Source: Actinoallomurus iriomotensis
GTDB lineage: Bacteria > Actinomycetota > Actinomycetes > Streptosporangiales > Streptosporangiaceae
Reading direction: 5' to 3'
Assembly (NCBI RefSeq): GCF_030269445.1
Contig: NZ_BSTJ01000001.1
Coordinates: 87,898 to 151,897 of the forward strand
DNA length: 64,000 nucleotides
The first letter of the stretch is position 1; each line of letters opens with the position of its first letter. Below, in pieces: positions 1-9,394 of this stretch. Below the pieces are notes generated by a model, which made no database searches, had not been told where the DNA came from, and saw only the letters and a list, made by a program, of their open reading frames with translations. Made by a program: the position numbers and the translations under genes.

Positions 1-80
1 CCGAGCGAGGGTTGCGCGTGGTGTGGGCCGGTGGCAAGGGGAGCGGGACTTTCTGGTGGGTGGTCGAGGAGTGTCGTTGG

Positions 81-2189
<2,109 letters not shown>

Positions 2190-2377
2190 GCTGTTTCCTC
2201 CGGTGAGTCTGTGGTCGCCGCCCAGAGGGGCGGCGAAGCGGGCGGCTCCCCCGGCCGCCCGTGTATGTCAACCGTACGACCCGCCGGTGACATTCCGGTG
2301 CGGCTCTCGCGGACTCCCCGGCGGTCACCGTAAAGTAATCGGAACGTCACGCTCCGTCAAAGTCGCCGGAGGTCGTC

Positions 2378-3199
2378 ATGGCCCACCGCATCGCCGCCCT
2401 CGTCTCGGCTCTGCCCCTCACCTATGCCGGCATGGCGTTCGTCCCGGCCGCGCGGCAACCGGCGGGCGTGGCCGACATCGCGCATCGGGGCGCCTCCGCG
2501 CACGCCCCGGAGAACACCCTGGCAGCGTTCCGCGAGGCCAGAGCCGCGTATGCCGACTACTTCGAGCTCGACGTGCAGCAGACGCGCGACCACGTGCCGA
2601 TCATCATGCACGACGCGACACTGGGCCGTACGACCGATGCCGAGAAGGTGTTCCCCGGCCGGTCGCCGTGGCGGGTCGGCGACTTCACGCTCGCCCAGGT
2701 CAAGCGGCTCGACGCGGGGTCGTGGTTCTCCCCCCGGTACGCGGGCGAACGCGTCCCCACCCTGGCCGAGACGCTGCGGGAGATGGAGGGCAGCGACATG
2801 AAGCTGCTCCTGGAACTCAAGAATCCCGCGCTCTACCCGGGCCTGCCCGGCCGCGTCGCGGACGAGCTGCGCGCCCAGCCCGGCTGGACGCTCCCGGACC
2901 GTACGGTCGTGCAGAGCTTCGACTGGCCCTCAGTGGAGAGCTTCCACCGGCTGCTCCCCTCGGTGCCGACCGGCGTGATCGGCACCCCCACCGCCCGGCA
3001 GCTGCCCGCCGTCGCCCGCTACGCCGGCTACGTCAACCCGCGCTACGACACCGTCACCGCCGCCTACGTACGCGCGGTGCACGCCCGGCACATGAAGGTC
3101 TTCGCCTGGGTCGCCGACAGCCCGGCGACCGTGCGGCGGCTGATCGGCGACAGGGTCGACGGGATCGTCAGCAACCGCCCCGAGGCCGTGCCGCACTGA
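2378..3199 (+). CDS. secreted glycerophosphodiester phosphodiesterase (GDPD family)
   Basis: Probably hydrolyses glycerophosphodiesters to glycerol 3-phosphate and an alcohol outside the membrane. The 273-residue product begins with a hydrophobic signal-peptide-like segment (about 1-25). The GDPD TIM-barrel signature follows: HRGAS at 37-41, PENT at 44-47, the metal-binding pair E64/D66 in FELDVQ, and the H78-D79 pair after PII. A second acidic motif (LLLELKN) lies mid-protein and EGIVSNRP-like residues (DGIVSNRP) close the barrel. The ATG at 2378 has a GGAGG five bases upstream. It stands alone, divergent from uvrB and convergent with coaE. The family call is firm; the exact substrate is not visible. 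Confidence 0.92.
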   Translation: MAHRIAALVSALPLTYAGMAFVPAARQPAGVADIAHRGASAHAPENTLAAFREARAAYADYFELDVQQTRDHVPIIMHDATLGRTTDAEKVFPGRSPWRVGDFTLAQVKRLDAGSWFSPRYAGERVPTLAETLREMEGSDMKLLLELKNPALYPGLPGRVADELRAQPGWTLPDRTVVQSFDWPSVESFHRLLPSVPTGVIGTPTARQLPAVARYAGYVNPRYDTVTAAYVRAVHARHMKVFAWVADSPATVRRLIGDRVDGIVSNRPEAVPH

Positions 3200-3237
3200 C
3201 CCCGAGCGGCCCCAGGGCGCGTTGAGGCGGAAAGGGG

Positions 3238-3277
3238 CGCGTTCTGGTGTCGAGCACCGTCCACCGGTGAGAACGCG
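3238..3277. terminator. possible hairpin between convergent GDPD and coaE genes
   Basis: Eight complementary bases (CGCGTTCT at 3238-3245 with AGAACGCG at 3270-3277) enclose a 24-base loop that can itself form small GGTG/CACC pairs. It lies between the two convergent stop codons. There is no T-tract, so its role as a bidirectional terminator is only plausible. Confidence 0.35.
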
Positions 3278-3332
3278 GCGAGGTGCCCTCCTCAACGCCG
3301 TACAGAAGGGTCCGGGGCGACGCCCTCCGCCG

Positions 3333-3929
3333 TCAGGCCGCGCGGCGGGCCAGCTCGGCCCACAGGTCGTCCACCTGTGCCGCGAGTGACTCCAGCGTGC
3401 CGGAGTTGTCGATGATCCGATCGGCGATCGCCCGGCGTCGTTCCCGGGTGGCCTGGGCGGCGATGCGGGCGCGCGCCGCGTCCTCGGTCATGCCGCGCAG
3501 CTCCGTGAGCCGCCGTACCTGCTCCTCGACCGGGGCGTCCACGACGACCACGAGGTCGTACAGGCCGGCCAGGTCGTTCTCGGTGAGCAGCGGCACGTCG
3601 TAGACGACGATGGCGTCCGCGGGCGCCTCGTCGACCAGCTCCTGCATCCGCCGCCCGACGAGCGGGTGCACGATCGCGTTGAGGCGTGCGCGGCGGGCGT
3701 CGTCGGCGAAGACGATCTCGCCCAGCCGCTCGCGGTCCAGCTCTCCGTCCGGGAGCAGGATCTGCTCACCGAACTCCTCCACGACCGCGGCCAGACCGGG
3801 CGTGCCGGGCTCGACCACCTCACGCGCGACCGCGTCGGCGTCGACCAGGACGGCGCCGAGCGCGACCAGCCGCCGCGACACCTCGCTCTTGCCCGAACCG
3901 ATGCCGCCGGTCAATCCCACTCTCAGCAC
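3333..3929 (-). CDS. coaE: dephospho-CoA kinase
   Basis: Catalyses the last step of coenzyme A synthesis, ATP-dependent 3'-phosphorylation of dephospho-CoA, in the cytoplasm. The 198-residue protein has the P-loop GGIGSGKS at residues 8-15 right at the N-terminus, then the DADA motif (about 30-33), and matches the usual family length of about 200. M. tuberculosis CoaE carries an extra C-terminal domain that is absent here. The start is a GTG at 3929 with no strong ribosome site. It lies 13 bp downstream of the acetyltransferase gene on the same strand and is probably the last gene of the rpsA operon. Confidence 0.96.
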   Translation of the reverse strand: MLRVGLTGGIGSGKSEVSRRLVALGAVLVDADAVAREVVEPGTPGLAAVVEEFGEQILLPDGELDRERLGEIVFADDARRARLNAIVHPLVGRRMQELVDEAPADAIVVYDVPLLTENDLAGLYDLVVVVDAPVEEQVRRLTELRGMTEDAARARIAAQATRERRRAIADRIIDNSGTLESLAAQVDDLWAELARRAA

Positions 3930-3942
3930 GAGGCGAGAGTAC

Positions 3943-4428
3943 TCATTCCGCCGTCTCCGCGGCCACGAGGGGTTTGCGCATGTGGACGAGCATCAGGTGG
4001 TCGGCGACCCGCTCCCGGTGCGTCTCGCCGTACCCCAGATGCCGGTAGAGCCGAAGGTTCGACTCGCTCAGGTGGCCGGTGAACAGCACGCAGGCGTCGG
4101 CCCGCCCGGCCGCCTCCTCCTCCAGGGCGCCCATCAGCGCCCGGCCGATGCCCCGGCCCTGCAGGTCGGGGGCGACGACGAGCCGGCCGACGAGGCAGGT
4201 CCGGTCGTTGAACCGGCCGCGCACGGACCCGGCGATGCGCGTGCCGAGGACGGCCTTCAGCACGAGCGAGCCGGCGATCATCTCGCGCACCTGGTCGATC
4301 GACTCGACCAGCGGCGGCAGGAACGGGTCGCCGTGCAGCTGCGCCTCGGTCACGTACGCGGCGCGCTGGAGGGTGAGGATCTCCCCCGCGTCCGCCTTCT
4401 CGGCCCGCTCGATCCGCACGTCGTCCAT
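3943..4428 (-). CDS. GNAT-family N-acetyltransferase
   Basis: A 161-residue single-domain acetyltransferase of the GNAT fold. The acetyl-CoA pyrophosphate-binding motif is visible as QGRGIG at residues 90-95, following the beta-strand segment GRLVVAPDL, and a C-terminal LYRHLGY segment matches the family's motif B. The acceptor cannot be told from sequence. It starts at ATG 4428, only six bases after the stop of the upstream membrane protein gene, and ends 13 bp before coaE, so it is almost certainly co-transcribed with both. Confidence 0.85.
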   Translation of the reverse strand: MDDVRIERAEKADAGEILTLQRAAYVTEAQLHGDPFLPPLVESIDQVREMIAGSLVLKAVLGTRIAGSVRGRFNDRTCLVGRLVVAPDLQGRGIGRALMGALEEEAAGRADACVLFTGHLSESNLRLYRHLGYGETHRERVADHLMLVHMRKPLVAAETAE

Positions 4429-4434
4429 GGGCGC

Positions 4435-6408
4435 TCAGCCTACGACCCGTACGGTGGCCGCCAGCACCGACCGGTGCGGGCCCGTCACGGTGTCGCCCAG
4501 CCCCAGGTCGCCGGTGCCGAAGATCGAGACGACGGCGCCACCGCCGGCGGCGCGCAGGTCGCCCTGCCCGGTGATCTGGTCCGCCTCCGGCCCGCCGTTC
4601 GCCGTGTCCAGGTTCCCCGCGATCACGGTGTGCGGGGCGCCGCTCCACGCCTGGAGGAGCCTGCCGATCTCGGCGAGCCGGGTCCGGGTGCGGCCGGCGC
4701 CGTGCTGGACGTCCACCGACCACACGTCGGCCGTACGGCCGCCGCCGGCGTCGACCCGCGCCCAGACATAGCCGCGCGCCTGCGGACCGGCGCCCACGGG
4801 CAGCCGCCCGTTGCCGGTCGCCTTCACCGGGAGCCGGGACAGCACGGCGTTGCCGTACTGCTGGTCGGCGGCCGGTCCCCACACGAGCCGCATGCCGAGC
4901 CGGCGGGCCAGCCAGGAGCCGACGTCGGCGGTTCCCGACAGCGGCCAGCCGCGGCCGACGGACTGCAGCGCGACCACATCGGCGTGCTGCGCCTCGATGG
5001 TGCGGGCGACCGCCTCCGGGTCGAGCCGCCCGTCGGCGTCGACGGCCTGGTCGATGTCGTAGGCCGCGAGCCGGAACGTCCCGGGCTGCGCGGCCGTACG
5101 AGAGGTCTCCGGGGCGGTCATCGCGTACGCGGCCGGCACGACGAGCAGCACCAGCGCCCCGCCTCCGGCGCCGAGCGCACGCGCCCACGACCGCGCGGGC
5201 AGCGGGCCGCCGCGCGCCGCCGCGATCGCCGAGAGCAGGCCCAGGACGATGCCGGCCGCGCCGGGCAGCACCTTGTTCGGCAGCGGGAGCGGTTCGGTGT
5301 AGTGCGCCTGGTACGGCAGCAGGATCAGGGTGGCGAGCAGGCCGCCCACCGCGACGCCCAGGTCGATGCGCCAGGCACGGCCGCCGAGGTCGCGCGGACG
5401 CGGCGGCGCCGAAGCGGCCCCGGCCGGTACGGGCACGCGACGGCCGCGGTAGCCGCCGCGGCGCAGCGGCACCCGGCAGGCGACCGCGAGCAGCCACGCC
5501 GACAGCACCTGGCCCGCGACGACGACCACGACCGCGACCACGCCGGTCAGCCCGTACCGTCCGGTCACCGCGCCCGCGCCCACGCCCAGCAGGGCGCCGC
5601 CGAAGACGCACACGCCGCCCGGTACGGCCGCGACGGCCAGGCCGGAGGACAGGAACGCCAGCGTGAGGGCCTGCGCGGCGAGGACGACCGCGCCGGCGAC
5701 CGGCAGCGACAGCCATCCGCTGGAGGCCGCGAACGCCGGGCTGGCCAGCACGAGGATCTGCAACGCCAGGAACGGCCCGAGCGCCGCGGCGCCGAGCGCG
5801 TCACGCCAGCCGATCGCGGGCGCCTCGATCGGCGGCACCCGCGTCTGCCGTACGAGGGCGAACGCTCCGGCACCGACGATGATCAGGCAGGCCAGCCACG
5901 GAAGGACGCCACTGCGGGCCGCCGGGTCCCAGGTGCCGAAGGCCAGGGACAGCGCCGTGTCACCGGTCAGCCCGGCGACCACGGCCACCGCGAACCCGGT
6001 GCCGGACAGGCCACGCGCCGTCTCGTACAGGGCGGTGAGGGCGAGCATGCCGAACGCGGCCCCGGCCAGCGCCAGCCACAGCGCGGCCGGCAGCGCCTGC
6101 GTGGCGAGCCGTACGGCGAGCAGGCCGCCGACGCCGGCCACCAGCAGACCGCGCGGCCCGGCCACGGCGCGTGCCACGGGGGCCAAGAAGCCGGCCAGGC
6201 TGACGATCAGGATCGCCGCCGCGGCGGTGACCGCGCCGGAGGCCGCCGCGAAGTGACCGAACGAAGGGAACGCGGCCCGCAGCACCTCGGTCAGGACGGC
6301 GACGGTCACCGCGATCAGCAGAATGCGGGAGAACTCCTGCGGAACGACCGGGGGCCCCGCCGATGCGGCGGGACCCCCAGGACGTACGCGTGTGTCGGAA
6401 TCGACCAT
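4435..6408 (-). CDS. polytopic membrane protein with a degenerate endonuclease/exonuclease/phosphatase (EEP) domain
   Basis: The 657-residue protein has a long hydrophobic N-terminal half (about residues 28-430, roughly a dozen membrane segments) and a C-terminal EEP-like domain (about 445-657) predicted to lie outside the membrane. The EEP fold is recognisable from AAYDIDQ (449-455), ALQSVGRGW (480-488), a GNLD motif (598-601) and PHRSVLA (644-650). Residues that normally bind metal or catalyse are changed: Asn to D451, the Glu of LQEV to S483, GDxN to G-N-L-D, and SDH to GPH. H645 remains. An enzymatic role is therefore doubtful and a pseudoenzyme or binding role is possible. ATG at 6408, 20 bp after rpsA, 6 bp before the acetyltransferase gene. 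Confidence 0.75.
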   Translation of the reverse strand: MVDSDTRVRPGGPAASAGPPVVPQEFSRILLIAVTVAVLTEVLRAAFPSFGHFAAASGAVTAAAAILIVSLAGFLAPVARAVAGPRGLLVAGVGGLLAVRLATQALPAALWLALAGAAFGMLALTALYETARGLSGTGFAVAVVAGLTGDTALSLAFGTWDPAARSGVLPWLACLIIVGAGAFALVRQTRVPPIEAPAIGWRDALGAAALGPFLALQILVLASPAFAASSGWLSLPVAGAVVLAAQALTLAFLSSGLAVAAVPGGVCVFGGALLGVGAGAVTGRYGLTGVVAVVVVVAGQVLSAWLLAVACRVPLRRGGYRGRRVPVPAGAASAPPRPRDLGGRAWRIDLGVAVGGLLATLILLPYQAHYTEPLPLPNKVLPGAAGIVLGLLSAIAAARGGPLPARSWARALGAGGGALVLLVVPAAYAMTAPETSRTAAQPGTFRLAAYDIDQAVDADGRLDPEAVARTIEAQHADVVALQSVGRGWPLSGTADVGSWLARRLGMRLVWGPAADQQYGNAVLSRLPVKATGNGRLPVGAGPQARGYVWARVDAGGGRTADVWSVDVQHGAGRTRTRLAEIGRLLQAWSGAPHTVIAGNLDTANGGPEADQITGQGDLRAAGGGAVVSIFGTGDLGLGDTVTGPHRSVLAATVRVVG

Positions 6409-6428
6409 ATGCGGTTATTTAACTCCGC

Positions 6429-7901
6429 TTACTCCTGGCCGCCGGACAGCTTCTCGCGCAGGGCCGCGAGGGCCTCGTCGGACGCCAGCGCGCCGCCCGT
6501 GTCGCCGCCACCGCCGGGCTGGTCGCCCTCGGTGTTGTACGACTGCGGACCGGCCGCCTCGGCCTCGGCCTTGCGGGCCTCCTCGACCTGCTTCTTGTGG
6601 GCGTCGAAGCGGGCACGCGCCTCCGCGTACTGCCGCTCCCACGTCTCACGCTGCTGGTCGAAGCCCTCGAGCCAGTCTCCGGTCTCGGAGTCGAAGCCCT
6701 CGGGGTACTTGTAGTTGCCCTCGGCGTCGTACTCGGCCGGCATGCCGTAGAGCGTCGGGTCGAACTCCTCGTCGGTGAACGTCCCGCCACCCTCGTTGGC
6801 CTGCTTCAGCGAGAGGCTGATGCGGCGCCGGTCGAGGTCGATGTCGATGATCTTCACGAAGATCTCGTCGCCGACCTGGACGACCTGCTCCGGGATCTCC
6901 ACGTGGCGCTCGGCCAGCTCGGAGATGTGCACCAGGCCCTCGATGCCCTCCTCGACCCGGACGAACGCGCCGAACGGCACCAGCTTGGTGACGCGACCCG
7001 GCACGACCTGGCCGATCTGGTGGGTGCGGGCGAACTGCTGCCAGGGGTCCTCCTGCGTCGCCTTGAGCGACAGGGAGACCCGCTCGCGCTCCATGTCCAC
7101 GTCGAGAACCTCGACGGTGACCTCCTGGCCCACCTCGACGACCTCGGAGGGGTGGTCGATGTGCTTCCAGGACAGCTCGGACACGTGCACCAGACCGTCG
7201 ACGCCGCCGAGGTCCACGAACGCACCGAAGTTGACGATGCTGGACACGACGCCCTTGCGGACCTGGCCCTTCTGAAGCGTGTTGAGGAAGGTCTGGCGGA
7301 CCTCGCTCTGAGTCTGCTCCAGCCATGCGCGGCGGGACAGCACCACGTTGTTGCGGTTCTTGTCCAGCTCGATGATCTTCGCCTCGAGCTCGCGCCCGAC
7401 GTACGGCTGAAGGTCGCGCACCCGGCGCATCTCCACCAGGGACGCGGGAAGGAAGCCGCGCAGCCCGATGTCGAGGATCAGGCCGCCCTTGACGACCTCG
7501 ATGACCGTACCGGTGACGATGCCGTCCTCGTCCTTGATCTTCTCGATCGTGCCCCAGGCACGCTCGTACTGAGCGCGCTTCTTGGACAGGATGAGCCGAC
7601 CTTCCTTGTCCTCCTTCTGGAGGACGAGGGCCTCGACGTGGTCACCGACCTTGACGACCTCGTTCGGGTCGACATCGTGCTTGATGGACAGCTCTCGCGA
7701 GGGGATGACGCCCTCGGTCTTGTAGCCGATGTCGAGCAAGACCTCGTCTCGGTCGACCTTGACGACAGTGCCTTCGACAATGTCGCCGTCGTTGAAGTAC
7801 TTGATGGTCTCGTCGATCGCCGCGAGGAAGGCTTCCTCGGACCCGATGTCATTGACCGCTACCTGCGGGGTACTCGAGGTGGCCTCGGTGCTGCTCGTCA
7901 T
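6429..7901 (-). CDS. rpsA: 30S ribosomal protein S1
   Basis: S1 binds single-stranded mRNA and promotes its placement on the small ribosomal subunit. The 490-residue product carries four S1 RNA-binding repeats after an acidic N-terminal segment (about 37-106, 122-190, 210-280, 296-366), the actinobacterial layout rather than the six repeats of E. coli. A variable, charged C-terminal tail follows. I chose ATG 7901, because GGAG lies 11 bases upstream and the protein then starts in the normal MTSSTEA-type way; the frame stays open further upstream but that region holds the promoter. It heads a tight series with the EEP-like membrane protein, acetyltransferase and coaE genes. Confidence 0.97.
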   Translation of the reverse strand: MTSSTEATSSTPQVAVNDIGSEEAFLAAIDETIKYFNDGDIVEGTVVKVDRDEVLLDIGYKTEGVIPSRELSIKHDVDPNEVVKVGDHVEALVLQKEDKEGRLILSKKRAQYERAWGTIEKIKDEDGIVTGTVIEVVKGGLILDIGLRGFLPASLVEMRRVRDLQPYVGRELEAKIIELDKNRNNVVLSRRAWLEQTQSEVRQTFLNTLQKGQVRKGVVSSIVNFGAFVDLGGVDGLVHVSELSWKHIDHPSEVVEVGQEVTVEVLDVDMERERVSLSLKATQEDPWQQFARTHQIGQVVPGRVTKLVPFGAFVRVEEGIEGLVHISELAERHVEIPEQVVQVGDEIFVKIIDIDLDRRRISLSLKQANEGGGTFTDEEFDPTLYGMPAEYDAEGNYKYPEGFDSETGDWLEGFDQQRETWERQYAEARARFDAHKKQVEEARKAEAEAAGPQSYNTEGDQPGGGGDTGGALASDEALAALREKLSGGQE

Positions 7902-8065
7902 GTGTGGGATGGCTCCGGATACGGACATGCGTAGTTGCGTGTGTTGCGCGGAGGGCCAGTTATCGTCCCTGCCGATGAACCGGCGATGTGACCAGTCCGA
8001 TGTCGACTTGACCGAGCGCGAGCCTGCTCTGTCCGAGGCGCGCACAGGCCCACAGCGCAGCGATC

Positions 8066-8095
8066 AGGATATGGGAGGCCATGGGCAGCGGTCAA
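8066..8095 (-). promoter_or_regulatory. candidate rpsA promoter
   Basis: On the minus strand TTGACC (8095-8090) and TATCCT (8071-8066) are separated by 18 bases, a close match to a primary-sigma promoter. It sits just past the end of the upstream deacetylase gene and would give rpsA a leader of about 160 nt. Confidence 0.55.
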
Positions 8096-8107
8096 TCTCG
8101 AGAGTGG

Positions 8108-9226
8108 TCAGTAGGGGCAGGCCCACTCCTTGTAACGCGTGTAGAGGTAGATCATCTTATCCTGCGGGAAGGCGATCGTGGCCGGGTTCCCGTCGGAGGT
8201 GTACCGCTTGTCGGGATTCTTCGCCAGCCACTCCAACCACGCCGTCGAACAGTACTGCTTGCAGTCATCTTCTTTGATCTTTTCCTTGTCCCGGATCCGC
8301 GGGATCTGCCGCGGGTCGAAGGAACCGGCGTACGGCGAGTCGGCGGGCTTCCACCCGGCCAGGAACATGCCCGTGAAGTTCCACGGCACCGGCTTGGTGC
8401 CGTGCTGGGCCCAGTCGAGGTGCGCCTCCGACAGCGAGCCGAACGGGAACGCGAAGGTGGTCGCCGGCTTGCCGGTGGCGCTTTCGATCATCTGCTCGTC
8501 GGTGCCGATCTCCTTGGCCACCTCCTCATGGCTCATCGTGCGCATGTCCTTGTGGTTGGTCGTGTGGTTCGCGATCTCGAACCCGTTGCGGACCAGCCAG
8601 CGCATCGTCTCCACGCCCGGCTTGGAGCCGCCGTAGAACGGGTCGCGGTTCACGAAGAACGTCGCGACCGGACGGAACCCGGGATTCTCCTTCGCCACCC
8701 GCTGGATCACCCCGATCGCCGTGTCGGGCTTGGGGTTCCCCGCGCCGTCGAAGTCGGCGTGCGTGATCGACCCGTCGTCGAAGGTCAGCACGACGGGATG
8801 CCGGCCCGCCGGGATGTCGATCTGGCCTTTGACGAACTCCGCCGCGGTGATCGGCACATAGCCCTGCTTGGCCATGCCGGTGAACTCGTCGTACAGGTCC
8901 TTGGTCGAGCGGTCGAGCGAGACCTGCGGCTTGGCCATCACCCGGTGGATCATCAGGATCGGGACCATGCCGAGCTCGTTCGCGCCGGCGGCGCGAGCCG
9001 CGGCCGCCGCCTTGGCCATGTTGAACGGCGGCGCCTTCTTCTTCTGCGGCTGCTTGCGCGGCACGGCCGCGGCCGTCCTGGACGCCCCCGCGTGGACCGC
9101 CGCACCACCGGCGGCGGGCGCGTTGGCGCGAGGCTCAGCGCCCCCATGCCGGTCACGGGGGGCCACGAAGCCCACCACCACGGCGATCACGATCAAAGCG
9201 GCGGCCAGTTTGTCGAGATGCGGCAC
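8108..9226 (-). CDS. membrane-anchored polysaccharide deacetylase (NodB homology, CE4 family)
   Basis: Likely removes acetyl groups from cell-envelope or extracellular polysaccharide. The 372-residue protein has an uncleaved-looking N-terminal membrane anchor (about 7-22), a Pro/Ala-rich linker to about 85, then the NodB domain. The metal-binding Asp motif is TFDDG (148-152) and the paired histidines are H221 and H225 in NHTTNH, as expected for the CE4 metal triad. GTG start at 9226. It is on the same strand as rpsA and polA but separated from polA by about 170 bp, so it is probably its own transcription unit. Confidence 0.9.
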   Translation of the reverse strand: MPHLDKLAAALIVIAVVVGFVAPRDRHGGAEPRANAPAAGGAAVHAGASRTAAAVPRKQPQKKKAPPFNMAKAAAAARAAGANELGMVPILMIHRVMAKPQVSLDRSTKDLYDEFTGMAKQGYVPITAAEFVKGQIDIPAGRHPVVLTFDDGSITHADFDGAGNPKPDTAIGVIQRVAKENPGFRPVATFFVNRDPFYGGSKPGVETMRWLVRNGFEIANHTTNHKDMRTMSHEEVAKEIGTDEQMIESATGKPATTFAFPFGSLSEAHLDWAQHGTKPVPWNFTGMFLAGWKPADSPYAGSFDPRQIPRIRDKEKIKEDDCKQYCSTAWLEWLAKNPDKRYTSDGNPATIAFPQDKMIYLYTRYKEWACPY

Positions 9227-9394
9227 GGTTGTCCCCTAGCGATCCTGCACGCGGTGCCCACAAGAGCCTGCTCAGGGTTGCTTCCCGCTACCACGATCAT
9301 GTAACCGCTCGGCTACTTACGGTGAAGGTCTGGATTACGGCGAAGAAGACCCGTCCGCACTCCCCCGGGTCATGGCCACCGCCAGGCCTCGGGG

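Noticed and set aside
9227-9394. Riboswitch (c-di-AMP type) ahead of the polysaccharide deacetylase
   Set aside because: The leader is GC-rich with short pairings, but I could not match the conserved core of that riboswitch class.
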